Source of the DNA: Puniceicoccales bacterium Verruco_01
GTDB lineage: Bacteria > Verrucomicrobiota > Verrucomicrobiia > Opitutales > Oceanipulchritudinaceae
DNA: 64,000 nucleotides
Assembly (NCBI GenBank): GCA_001604565.1
Contig: LVBV01000022.1
Span: 1 to 64,000, forward strand
Reading direction: 5' to 3'
Part shown: in pieces, positions 24,279 through 33,662 of the stretch
Layout of the letters: each line of letters starts with the position of its first letter
Position numbering within the stretch: the stretch's first letter is position 1
Made by a program: the position numbers and the translations under genes
Notes under the pieces: generated by a model
Database searches by the model: none
The model's input: only the letters and a program-made list of their open reading frames with translations
Told to the model about the DNA's origin: nothing

Positions 24279-25421
24279 ATGTCCCAGCCCCGTCCGAGGA
24301 TCCTTGTCGCCGAGCCGGACCGCTTTCTCTGCGAAAGCGTCTGCGCGGGCCTCGGTGAGGATTTCGAGAGCCTGCCGGTCTTTTCCGGCACGGCGGTGAT
24401 TGACCTCTTCACGCAGGGCGGTGCCGACGCGGTGCTGGCGAACGCGGCTCCCGGCGGCATTTCCGGTGCGGAGGTTTGCGCGAGGCTGCGGGCTCTTCGG
24501 GGCGGGACGAACCTGCCGCTGTATCTCATTTCCGACGAGGACGACGACACCGCCGTGGCGACGGCCTTCGCCTCGGGCGCGACGGACTTCCTTCTGCGGC
24601 CCGTCAACATGGGGATCTTCCGGCGCAGGCTCCTGCGCGACATCGCCGCCGCCGCCCGCATGGGAACGAGCGCTGATCCGCTCGACAGGGCGCAGGCCGA
24701 AAGCGAGCTTTTCTCTTGCCTTCCCGAACCGGCGATCCTCGTCGGGAAGACGGGGGCGATCCTTGCGGTGAACTCGGCTTTCGAAAGGGTTTTTGCCCGG
24801 AAGACGATGGTGGTAGACGCGGCTGTGTCGGATCTCTTTGCGGGGATGGAGGAAGCTGCCTTCGAGGCCGGGCGTTCGGTCACGGCGGACCTTGTCTCGC
24901 GCATGAGGGGCCGCGTTCCCGTGCGGGTGACGAGGGTGGAGATTGCTTCCGGGCCGTGGCGCGGCTCCAGCGTCTATCTGGCCACCGAGCGTTTTCCCGG
25001 AGAAACCCTGCTTGCGGGGGGCCTCCCGATGCGGCGGACCTCGATCCTCGTTCTGGAGGATTACGATGTGGTCGCCCGCAGCATGCGTCGCCTGCTGGAA
25101 AAGGCGGGGCACCGCGTGAGTGTGGCCGCCAGCGCGGATGAGGCTCTCACCCAGTTCCGCGAGGCGCTGGACAGAAAGGAGCCCTTCGAACTGGCCGTCC
25201 TCGACATCGCCGTCCCTGGCTCCGAGGGCGGGGCGGACGTATTGAAGACCCTTCGCGGCCTCGCGCCGGAACTGAAGGCCGTCGTGGCGAGCGGCGCCTG
25301 GGCCGATCCGGCGATGCGCCATCCCGAGGACTACGGCTTTGCGGCGGCATTGAGAAAACCCTTCAGCCGCGACGAACTCCTCGGCACCATCGCGAAGGTT
25401 CTCGCGGGAGGGCGGCGGTGA
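24279..25421 (+). CDS. Response regulator with degenerate REC, PAS-like and intact REC domains
   Basis: A 380-residue cytoplasmic protein in three parts. Residues 8-125 are receiver-like, but the phospho-acceptor position is N55 (VLANAAPGG instead of VLLDxxMPG) and the usual Lys is R107 (LLRPVN), so it should not be phosphorylated. Residues 140-245 resemble a PAS domain (SCLPEPAILVGKTGAILAVN). Residues 255-375 are a canonical receiver: acidic pair E260-D261, D309 in AVLDIAVPG, S338, K360 in LRKPF. No output domain is present, so it probably acts through protein contacts. It overlaps the next gene by GTGA coupling. Confidence 0.75.
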   Translation: MSQPRPRILVAEPDRFLCESVCAGLGEDFESLPVFSGTAVIDLFTQGGADAVLANAAPGGISGAEVCARLRALRGGTNLPLYLISDEDDDTAVATAFASGATDFLLRPVNMGIFRRRLLRDIAAAARMGTSADPLDRAQAESELFSCLPEPAILVGKTGAILAVNSAFERVFARKTMVVDAAVSDLFAGMEEAAFEAGRSVTADLVSRMRGRVPVRVTRVEIASGPWRGSSVYLATERFPGETLLAGGLPMRRTSILVLEDYDVVARSMRRLLEKAGHRVSVAASADEALTQFREALDRKEPFELAVLDIAVPGSEGGADVLKTLRGLAPELKAVVASGAWADPAMRHPEDYGFAAALRKPFSRDELLGTIAKVLAGGRR

Positions 25422-25978
25422 ACCGGCCCTTCATCGTGGCCTTGCGCCACCCGAAGGAACCGAGGGCCAAGTGCTCGCTGACGGCGATCGAAAACCTTCC
25501 CGGCACGCTCTTCCGCAGGGCGAAGCCGGGCTTTTCCTTCGACGGAAACTCCTTCCTGCTTCTGGCGCCGGGTTTCCCGGAGATTTCTCCCGCCGATGCA
25601 TTCCTCTCCGTGGAGGAAGCGGCGCTTTTCACGGCGCCGGGTCGGGCGGAGTGGATCCTGCGGGACGACGCCGGACGCGCGTTCCGGCCCGTGCTCCTTC
25701 TGGACAGCGTGTGGCGGCTCCTGCCGGGGATGCGGGCGAAGATCACTGGAACACCCGTGGAGCGAAGCCTCCCCGCGTGGGTGACAACCGCCTATCCGAG
25801 ATCCTCCAAGATGACCGAGGATCCCGAGGCGGGACTGGCCACGATCGAGGCGCTCTACGCGGCGCTGGCGATCCTGGGCTGCGACTGTCCGGAACTGCTC
25901 GCCGGTTACCGCTGGAAGGACGCGTTCCTCGCCTCCTTCCGCGAGGGCCTGTGCGCGCACGGAACGAACGCAAAATAA
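25418..25978 (+). CDS. Possible Tsr3/DTW-like SPOUT-fold aminocarboxypropyltransferase
   Basis: A 186-residue protein coupled (GTGA) to the upstream regulator. The features suggest the Tsr3/DTW group, which transfers the 3-amino-3-carboxypropyl group of SAM to rRNA or tRNA. They are HPKEPRAKCSLTAIEN near the N-terminus (compare Tsr3 D-x-K-K-C-S/T), VLLLDSVWRLLPGMRAK (compare LDCSW), RSLPAWVTTAYPRSSKM, and GLATIEALYAALAIL (compare the ST/VEALAAALY helix). The assignment comes from motif recall, not a search. If wrong, it is an uncharacterised protein conserved next to the regulator. Confidence 0.5.
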   Translation: MNRPFIVALRHPKEPRAKCSLTAIENLPGTLFRRAKPGFSFDGNSFLLLAPGFPEISPADAFLSVEEAALFTAPGRAEWILRDDAGRAFRPVLLLDSVWRLLPGMRAKITGTPVERSLPAWVTTAYPRSSKMTEDPEAGLATIEALYAALAILGCDCPELLAGYRWKDAFLASFREGLCAHGTNAK

Positions 25979-25983
25979 GTCTT

Positions 25984-26910
25984 TTACGCCTTGGGCAGGG
26001 CGGCGATCTTGCGGGTGATTTCCAGAGCCACTTCCAGCGCCGTCCTTGCAAAGGACGCGTCCACCTTGGGTTTCTGGCGCAGCTCCACACATTTGACGAA
26101 GCTCGCCAGTTCCAGCTTGAGGGGTTCGGCTTTCTCGATCGGGATTTCCTCGCGCTGCACCATCGGTCCGACCTTTTTCATCAGGTGGCCGGTCTGGTTC
26201 ATGTAGTCCAGCGACAGGTACGCGTCGCTTTGGAAGACGCGGATCTCGCGGACCTTTTTCTCGCTGATGCGGCTCGTGTTGATGTTGGCCACGCAGCCGT
26301 TCGCAAAGGTGATGCGCGCGTTGGCGATGTCCTCGTGTCGTGTGACCACGGCCACGCCCACCGCGTCGATGCGCTCCACGGGGCTGTTGACGAGCTCCAG
26401 AATCACGCCGATGTCGTGGATCATCAGGTCCAGCACCACACCGACCTCCGTCCCGCGCGGGTTGAAGGGCGCAAGACGGTCCGCCGTGATGAAGCGGGGG
26501 TTGGCGATGACCTTTTCGAGATAGCCGACGACGGGGTTGAACTGCTCGATGTGGCCTACCTGAACGAGCACGTTGGCGTCGCTGGCGGCCTTCTGGATTT
26601 CCTCCGCTTCGGCGGAGGAAGTGCAGAGCGGCTTCTCGATCAGAAGATGCACCCCCTTCGCCAGAAGAGGCAGAGCCACGTCGCGGTGCAGGTTCGTCGG
26701 CACAGCCACGCTCACGGCATCGCAATCCGCCGCGAGAGTCGCCGCGTCCGGATAGACGCGGCAGCCGTACTTGCCCGCGATTTCCGCCGCCCGCTCGGGG
26801 CTGGAATCGCAGATGCCGACGAGCTCGCAGCCCTCAAGCTGCGAGTAAATTCGCGCATGGTGCTGGCCGAGGAAGCCGACACCGACGACGCCGCATCGAA
26901 CCCTCCCCAC
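25984..26910 (-). CDS. Gfo/Idh/MocA family oxidoreductase
   Basis: A 308-residue NAD(P)-dependent sugar dehydrogenase. The N-terminal Rossmann fold opens with CGVVGVGFLGQHHARIYSQL (GxGxxG), followed by VAVPTNLHRDVALPLL and the conserved HLLIEKPLC with the catalytic Lys. The C-terminal domain has GVVLDLMIHDIGVILEL with the Asp-His pair. Relatives oxidise nucleotide or free sugars; one class (GnnA type) oxidises UDP-GlcNAc in lipid A synthesis, and waaA lies 5 kb away, but no gnnB or lpx gene is adjacent. It starts at GTG, two bases after the stop of the LysM gene, in one transcript. Confidence 0.8.
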   Translation of the reverse strand: MGRVRCGVVGVGFLGQHHARIYSQLEGCELVGICDSSPERAAEIAGKYGCRVYPDAATLAADCDAVSVAVPTNLHRDVALPLLAKGVHLLIEKPLCTSSAEAEEIQKAASDANVLVQVGHIEQFNPVVGYLEKVIANPRFITADRLAPFNPRGTEVGVVLDLMIHDIGVILELVNSPVERIDAVGVAVVTRHEDIANARITFANGCVANINTSRISEKKVREIRVFQSDAYLSLDYMNQTGHLMKKVGPMVQREEIPIEKAEPLKLELASFVKCVELRQKPKVDASFARTALEVALEITRKIAALPKA

Positions 26911-26911
26911 G

Positions 26912-27577
26912 TTACTTGGTCTCCGCGGGGACGGGGATCACGATCTGCTGGCCGAGCTTGAGGTGGCTGGAATCCGCTTCCGGATTGGCCTCCTGAATCG
27001 CCTTCACGCTCACGCCATATTGCTTGGAGAGGCTGGAAAAGGTGTCTCCCTGCACGATCGTGTGGATCTTCTTGCCGGAGGCATCCACTGCGGCGGCGGG
27101 TGCGGCGGCGGGCGTGGCGGCGGGCGTGGTGGCCGCGGCGGGAGCCGAAGCCACCCTGCGTCCCGCGAGGGCCGCCGTGTTGCGGTTGATCTGCTCGCGA
27201 TCCTGGGCGAGGGCCTGGGCGAGCTGCTGGATCTTGCCGGCGTTGTCGCGTTGGGCGTTGGCACTGCGGACGGACTCGGCGGACAGGCTCGTGATGCGCT
27301 GGTCGAACTCGTCGAGAGTCGGCTTCACGAGGACCATCGGGTCCTGGTTTTTCTCGACCTTCTGCCGCAGTGCGGCAAGGTCCGAGGAGACCCCGTTGGC
27401 GATCACGATGCCCGTGATGCCGGTGATGACACCGAAAATCCCGATGCAGAGGGCCGCCATGACAAGACCCTTGCCGGGAGCGGACGGCGCATCCGCCGTG
27501 GGCAATGTGGAGGAGGGCAGGCTCCCGGAGGAACCGCCGATCGTGGAACCGCGCCTCTTAGCGTCAATCTCGTCCAT
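26912..27577 (-). CDS. Membrane-anchored LysM protein
   Basis: A 221-residue protein. After a Ser/Pro-rich cytoplasmic 35 residues comes one membrane helix (about 37-62, GLVMAALCIGIFGVITGITG). A coiled-coil stretch follows (about 64-120), then an Ala/Pro-rich linker and a C-terminal LysM domain (about 171-217, HTIVQGDTFSSLSKQYGVSV then KLGQQIVIPV). LysM binds N-acetylglucosamine-containing glycans, so the protein probably tethers the inner membrane to peptidoglycan. It precedes the Gfo/Idh gene with no gap. Confidence 0.8.
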   Translation of the reverse strand: MDEIDAKRRGSTIGGSSGSLPSSTLPTADAPSAPGKGLVMAALCIGIFGVITGITGIVIANGVSSDLAALRQKVEKNQDPMVLVKPTLDEFDQRITSLSAESVRSANAQRDNAGKIQQLAQALAQDREQINRNTAALAGRRVASAPAAATTPAATPAAAPAAAVDASGKKIHTIVQGDTFSSLSKQYGVSVKAIQEANPEADSSHLKLGQQIVIPVPAETK

Positions 27578-27693
27578 ATCGTAGAGGAGTTGGTATTAGG
27601 GAAAAATGGAAACTTGCACCGACAAGCATTGCACCACTCCAAAGTTGTGCAACTATTTTTCTGCGCTGGCGAAACGCATTTGTCGGAAAAAGA

Positions 27694-27728
27694 AAGAGCC
27701 CGCCCGGAACGCGTCCGGACGGGCTCTT
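27694..27728 (-). terminator. Rho-independent terminator of potABCD
   Basis: AAGAGCCCG-CCCGG ... CCGG-ACGGGCTCTT forms a long GC-rich stem. On the minus strand it is followed by a T-rich run (TTTCTTTTTCC). It lies 20 bases downstream of the potD stop codon. Confidence 0.8.
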
Positions 27729-27748
27729 CGCCGAAAGGGTGGAAGGCA

Positions 27749-28798
27749 TTATTCCTCGCTCTTCACCTTGGCCCAGACGTCCATGTAGATCTGGTCGTCC
27801 TTGCCGAGCGGCACGATCTGCTCGCCGCGCACAAGCTCTTCGTCCGGGACGAAGACCATCGGGTCGTCGCGCATTTCCTGCGGGACGAGCTCGTAGGCGC
27901 CTGAATTCGGGGAGAGGTAGTAATTGAACTCCATGTTCGCCGCGGCCACCTTCGGGTCGGTCAGGTAGTTCACGAAGGCGTAGGCGAGGTCCTTGTTCGG
28001 GGCGTCCTTGAGGATCACCATGTCGTCCGACCAGAACGAGAAGCCTTCCTTCGGCAGGGCGTAGCTGATGTTGCCGCCCTCCATGATCTGCATGATGTCG
28101 CCGGAGTAGCCCATCGCCAGGTAGAACTCGCCGGAGGCCATGCCGGGCTTGTATTCGTCGGAGGCGAACTTGGCGATGTTGCCCTTCCAGCGCTTGACGA
28201 TTTCGCCGGCCTCGGCCACCTGCTTGGGATCGGTGGTGTTCAGACTGTAACCGAGGAACTTGAGCGCCGCACCGAGAACCTCGCGGTAGTCGTTCAGGAG
28301 CGTCATGCGGCCCTTGAGGTCCGCCCGGTCATACATCGACCAGGAGGGCGTGAAGTCGGTCACCTTGTCCTTGTTGTAGGCGAGGCCCGTCGTGCCGGTC
28401 ATGTAGGGAAGGCTGTAGGCGAGCGTCTTGTCGAGCGCGACGATCTTGAGGAACTTCGGGTCGATGTTCTTCGCGTTCGGGATTTTCGCGAGGTCGAGGT
28501 TTTCGATCATGCCTTCCTCGTGCATCAGGCGCGCCTGATAGCTCGTCGGGAAGACCACGTCGTAGCCGGAGGCGCCCGCCTTGAGCTTGGCATACATCGC
28601 CTCGTTGGACTCGAAAACGTCGTAGATCACCTTGCAGTTGTACTCCTTTTCGAAGTTCGCGAGGGTGTCTGTCGCAAAGTAGTCGGACCAGTTGTAGATA
28701 TGCAGCTCCGGCTTGGGTTTGCTGCACGCGGTGGAGAGCAGGGCCGCGGCGCAGGCGGCTGCGGCGGCGATTGTCGTGAATACCTGGGTTTTTTTCAT
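27749..28798 (-). CDS. potD: Spermidine/putrescine ABC transporter substrate-binding lipoprotein
   Basis: A 349-residue periplasmic binding protein. The N-terminus is a lipoprotein signal (ALLSTAC, lipidated C25). The mature part has the polyamine-binding signature LHIYNWSDYFATDTLANFEK, then YDVVFPTSYQARLMHEEGMI and LAYSLPYMTGTTGLAYN. The acidic pocket residues of PotD/PotF are in this fold; which polyamine is preferred cannot be told. It is the last gene of the potA-potB-potC-potD operon and is followed by a strong terminator. Confidence 0.9.
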   Translation of the reverse strand: MKKTQVFTTIAAAAACAAALLSTACSKPKPELHIYNWSDYFATDTLANFEKEYNCKVIYDVFESNEAMYAKLKAGASGYDVVFPTSYQARLMHEEGMIENLDLAKIPNAKNIDPKFLKIVALDKTLAYSLPYMTGTTGLAYNKDKVTDFTPSWSMYDRADLKGRMTLLNDYREVLGAALKFLGYSLNTTDPKQVAEAGEIVKRWKGNIAKFASDEYKPGMASGEFYLAMGYSGDIMQIMEGGNISYALPKEGFSFWSDDMVILKDAPNKDLAYAFVNYLTDPKVAAANMEFNYYLSPNSGAYELVPQEMRDDPMVFVPDEELVRGEQIVPLGKDDQIYMDVWAKVKSEE

Positions 28799-28825
28799 GG
28801 ACTGGAGATGGGTTGGGGTGGTGGC

Positions 28826-29641
28826 CTAGACGCGGGAATGCGTCGAATTGCGTTTCTGGATCATCCTTTGCGAAACGATGACGACCGAGAAGGTAACGAG
28901 GATGAAGATGACCGAGAGGGCGTTGATGAGGGTGGGCGTGCCGCGGCGCATCATGCTGTACACCTGCACGGGCAGCGTGGTGCTGCCGGGGCCGGAGGTG
29001 AAGAAGGTGACGACGAAATCGTCCACCGAGAGGGTGAAAGCCAGCATGCCGCCCGCGATGATGCCGGGGCCGAGCAAGGGGAAAAGGACTCTCCGCCCGA
29101 CGTTCCAGTTGTTCGCGCCAAGGTCGCGTGCGGCATCGACGAGGGTGTGGTCGAAGTCCTGAAGCCGTCCGAAGACCACGAGCGCCACGTAGCTGATGCA
29201 GAATGTGGTGTGCGCGATGATGATCGTCGTCAGGCCCAGCTTCATCGACAAATTCACAAAGAGCATGAGAAGGCTGATGCCCATCAATATGTCCGGCACT
29301 ACGAGCGGCGCATAGATCAGTGCCTGATGGAACTTCTGGAGGCGGCTGCGGAAGCGGTAGAGCGCCCACGCCGCCATCGTGCCGAGAACCATCGAGATCA
29401 GGGTAGCCGAGAAAGCGACGGTCAGGGTGTTGCGGGTGGCCCGCCAGATGTCGCGCGCCTCCACCGTGTGAGCTTCGAGCAGCGTGCGGTACCACTTCAG
29501 GGTGAAGCCGTTCCACGCGCCCGGATAGCGCGAGTCGTTGAAGGAGTACAGGACCAGAACGAGGATCGGCGCGTACAAAAACACCATCACGAAGATGGAG
29601 ACGAAAAGCGGCAGGCGGCTGTTGCGGCGGATGCGGCTCAT
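28826..29641 (-). CDS. potC: Spermidine/putrescine ABC transporter permease
   Basis: A 271-residue inner-membrane permease with six membrane helices, the first at residues 12-35 (FVSIFVMVFLYAPILVLVLY). The EAA loop, which docks to the ATPase PotA, reads DAARDLGANNWNVGRRVLFP. It overlaps the potB stop by four bases (ATGA) and precedes potD by 27 bases. With PotB it forms the transmembrane channel for polyamine uptake. Confidence 0.9.
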   Translation of the reverse strand: MSRIRRNSRLPLFVSIFVMVFLYAPILVLVLYSFNDSRYPGAWNGFTLKWYRTLLEAHTVEARDIWRATRNTLTVAFSATLISMVLGTMAAWALYRFRSRLQKFHQALIYAPLVVPDILMGISLLMLFVNLSMKLGLTTIIIAHTTFCISYVALVVFGRLQDFDHTLVDAARDLGANNWNVGRRVLFPLLGPGIIAGGMLAFTLSVDDFVVTFFTSGPGSTTLPVQVYSMMRRGTPTLINALSVIFILVTFSVVIVSQRMIQKRNSTHSRV

Positions 29642-30497
29642 GAGCGTTTGCCTCCCCGCTGGGTCGTCTTGATGCGGCGCATGAAGATCGAGTAGATGAC
29701 AGGCAAGAGGACAACGAGGGCCAAGAGCGTCGCCAAGGCGCTTGCGTGCGGCAGATTGCGGTCCACGAACACCTTTTGCGCGATCTTGTTGCCCACCATC
29801 TCGCTCGTCGGTCCGCCGACGATTTCCGGCACCGCGTAGGAGCCGAGCGCCGGAATGAACACGACGACGAAGGCCGTCAGCATCCCCTGGCGGACGCCCG
29901 GCAAAAACACTTTGCGGAAGGCCTGAAAGCGCGTGGCGCCAAGATCGCGCGCGGCGTCAAGCAGGCCGAAGTCGAACTTCTCCGCCGAGGCGAAAAGCGG
30001 CAGGATCGCGAAGGGAAGCTCGGTGTAAACGAGAACGAGCAGGACGGCCCACTCGTTGTAGAGGAGCTGGGTGTTCGGCGAGGCAAGGCCGAGCCAGACG
30101 AGCGTGTGCTTGAGGCAGCCCTCGCTGTGCAGGAGGCTCCACCACGCGAAGATGCGGATGAGAAAGTTCGTCCAAAAGGGAAGGATGATCAGAAGCAGCA
30201 TCCAGTTGCGCAGCTCTTGCGAGAGCCGTGCGAGCCAGTAGGCCACCGGGATGGCCAGGAGCAGGCACAGCGCCGTCGTCGCCGCCGAGAGCCACAGGGT
30301 GCGCCAGACCACGAGCGGATAGCTCGGCTGGAGAATGTCCAGCCACGTGGCCATCGTCCAGCCCTCGCCGATGCCGCCGCCGAGCGACCGCGGCTTGAAG
30401 GCGATGAGGGCCACGAGGAAGGTCGGCAGGACAAAGAAGAACACGAGCCACCCCATCGAGGGCAGCGTCAGCGTCCATTCCCTCCATTTGCGCCGCG

Positions 30498-30501
<4 letters not shown>
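29638..30501 (-). CDS. potB: Spermidine/putrescine ABC transporter permease
   Basis: A 287-residue permease with six membrane helices. The EAA motif is DAARDLGATRFQAFRKVFLP. The start at 30501 (MTRRKWREWTLTLPSMGW) overlaps the potA stop by ATGA, so potA and potB are translationally coupled; the longer frame into potA is unlikely to be used. It forms a heterodimer with PotC. Confidence 0.9.
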
Positions 30502-31655
<1,154 letters not shown>

Positions 31656-32001
31656 CTGTGTCGTCGGTGTTTGGAGCGTTCCGCAGGGCGGACGCTAACC
31701 AAAGTCCCTTTTGTTGTTCATGTGGCAGGTGCGATCCATGTTGAAAGCGGACGCAATACGACGCGCGGGCCGGAGAAACAAACAAAAAGTGAACCCGCGC
31801 CGAAAATTTCTTCGCGCTTGAATTTCCAGCGGGGATTCGAGCGAGGACCGGAAGGATGTATGTTACTCCGTGATATTACTCAAGTAATTTATTATCAGCG
31901 ACCTATGATTGGCGAATCTAGAAATCAACGTTTCGGGCTTCCGGGCCGGAACATCTCCGGTCCCGCACGCGGGAAGAGTGCGGTTTCCGCAAGGAAAATC
32001 G
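31656..32001. other. Intergenic region upstream of potA
   Basis: A 346-base spacer between the end of waaA and the start of potA, both on the minus strand. It is AT-richer than its flanks and contains a small palindrome ATTACT-ca-AGTAAT at 31875-31888, a possible operator for the pot operon. No gene or RNA can be supported. Confidence 0.4.
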
Positions 32002-33312
32002 CTACGGAAGCGAAAGAGGCGAGGGCAGGTTGTAGAGCGTCTCCACCGACTCGATCGTGACGCGCCGCGCGCCGCGCTGGGAGAGGAACCATTCCGCCGC
32101 TTTTTCCCCCATTTCCCTGCGCAGTTTTTCGTCGGCGGCAAGAAGGAGCAGTTTTGCGCGCGCCTCGTCGGCGTCCGTCGTGCGGAAGGCCGCGCCGGAT
32201 TCCGCCATTGCGCGGGAAACGTCGCGGAAATTCGCCATGCCCGGCCCCATCACGGCAGGAACGCCCAATGCAGCCGCTTCGATGGGGCTCTGGCCCTCGG
32301 TATGTGGGGGCAGGCTCTTGCCGATGAAGGCCAGGTCCGCCGCCTGCGTGAGGACGCGGAGCTCCCCCGTGGTGTCCGCAAGGTGGACGATCGTCCCGGC
32401 GGGAACCTCGCCGCCGCGGCTGCGCCAATACCGGGGAAGGCCCGAGGCTTCGAGGAGCTTGGCGATCTCCGGCCCGCGCTCGGCGTGGCGGGGAACAAGC
32501 AGGAGCCGCACGTCGCGCGCCTTGCGCATTTCGCCGAGAAGGGCCAGAAGGAATTCCTCCTCGCCGGGCCATGTGCTGGAGCCCAGAAGGACAATCGTTT
32601 CGGCGGCAAGGCCGGGAAAAAGTTTTTCCCGCAGAGCCTCCTTTTCTTTGGCGGAAAGCCGGGGTTCCACGGGCACGTCGCACTTGAGCTGGCCCGAGTA
32701 GCGCACGTTGCACAGGCCCAGCAGCCGGAAGCGTTCCGCGTCCTGCCGGTTGCCCGCGAGGATCAGGGAGACCTTGCGGAAGAGGAGAGCCCGCGCCGGG
32801 CCCATGAAGCGACGGTAGCGCCGCCACGAGCGGTCCGAAAGCCGGGCGTTGGCCACCAGCACCGGAACGCTCCGCGAATAGGCCTGATGGAGGTGCTCCG
32901 GCCAGAGTTCCCCCTCCATGAGAAGGCAGAAATTCGGATGGATGCGCCGCCACGCCATCGCGGAAAAGAGCCAGAAATCCAGCGGAAAGGGGCGGATGTC
33001 CGCGCAGACGGTCGCAAGCTTCGACTTTGCCAGCGCGTAGGCGGTGCTCGTCGTCACGGTGAGGACAACCTCCGTCCCCTCGCGCGCTGCCAAGTCGCGG
33101 ATCACCGGGTCGATCGCCAGCAATTCGCCGACGGACACCGCGTGCACCCAGATGCGCCGCGTTCCGGGAAGCGGGATGCCCAGATGCCTGCCGAGGCCGA
33201 AACGCCCCTTCATCATCGCCATGTAGCCGCCGCGCCGGATCATGCGCGAAAGGTAGCGCGGCAGGGCGAGGCAAAGAAGCGGCAAAAAGAGGAGTCTGTA
33301 GAGATAAATCAT
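32002..33312 (-). CDS. waaA: 3-deoxy-D-manno-octulosonic acid (Kdo) transferase
   Basis: A 436-residue GT30 enzyme. The N-terminal membrane anchor (MIYLYRLLFLPLLCLALPRY) precedes the GT-B fold. WVHAVSVGELLAIDPVI holds the Glu conserved as catalytic base in WaaA. CLLMEGELWPEHLHQA, LLVPRHAERGPEI, and the C-terminal SLPPHTEGQSPIEAAALGVP (family consensus GG.N.LEP) follow. In most WaaA the last motif is GGHNPLEPA; here HTEGQSPIEAA is a variant. It transfers Kdo to lipid A precursors at the inner membrane, so the organism makes an LPS core. Confidence 0.9.
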   Translation of the reverse strand: MIYLYRLLFLPLLCLALPRYLSRMIRRGGYMAMMKGRFGLGRHLGIPLPGTRRIWVHAVSVGELLAIDPVIRDLAAREGTEVVLTVTTSTAYALAKSKLATVCADIRPFPLDFWLFSAMAWRRIHPNFCLLMEGELWPEHLHQAYSRSVPVLVANARLSDRSWRRYRRFMGPARALLFRKVSLILAGNRQDAERFRLLGLCNVRYSGQLKCDVPVEPRLSAKEKEALREKLFPGLAAETIVLLGSSTWPGEEEFLLALLGEMRKARDVRLLLVPRHAERGPEIAKLLEASGLPRYWRSRGGEVPAGTIVHLADTTGELRVLTQAADLAFIGKSLPPHTEGQSPIEAAALGVPAVMGPGMANFRDVSRAMAESGAAFRTTDADEARAKLLLLAADEKLRREMGEKAAEWFLSQRGARRVTIESVETLYNLPSPLSLP

Positions 33313-33662
33313 GAAAAGGAGGGGCGGCGCCGGTTGCGCGAAACCCGGACTCTAGCAGGTTGGACCCCTTTTTCAAGAGGCCACCTCGAATAACTGGTTT
33401 CGTCGCGAGAACGAGGATTTGCGGAGGGATGGCAAGGCTTTGGAAGTGAGCCGTATTGAATGAAAGCCGGCGAACTTCCAAAACGCTGCCAGTCGCCGCA
33501 AAGACCGTTCGTAGCAGAAATCAAAGTTTTTCGAGGTGGCCAAGAAGTAGCGGGCGTGAGGAACCGCGGAGGTTCCCGTCGGAACCGGGAGGGACGCCAC
33601 TTGTCGGGAATTGGGGTGGACGCCTTGACGGCATCCCGCAACTGCGTTTCCCTTACACGATC
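33313..33662. other. Intergenic region containing a long imperfect palindrome
   Basis: A 350-base divergent spacer between waaA and the M16 protease. Its first half is filled by the palindrome at 33381-33541. Both strands have open frames through it, but these reflect the palindrome and GC content. Promoters for waaA and the protease must lie here. Confidence 0.5.
33381..33541. repeat. Long imperfect inverted repeat (about 80-bp arms)
   Basis: The left arm starts GGCCACCTCGAA and the right arm ends TTCGAGGTGGCC. Inside, the arms keep matching through TTTGCGG/CCGCAAA, TGGCA/TGCCA and TTTGGAAGT/ACTTCCAAA to a centre near 33460. By eye the arms agree at roughly three of four positions. It could be a MITE-like or palindromic dispersed element, or encode a long structured RNA. 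No second copy was noticed in the window. Confidence 0.65.

Noticed and set aside
31820-31850. Second tRNA-like T-loop on the minus strand (CTCGAATCCCC)
   Set aside because: The stem flanking the loop does not pair and no cloverleaf is present.
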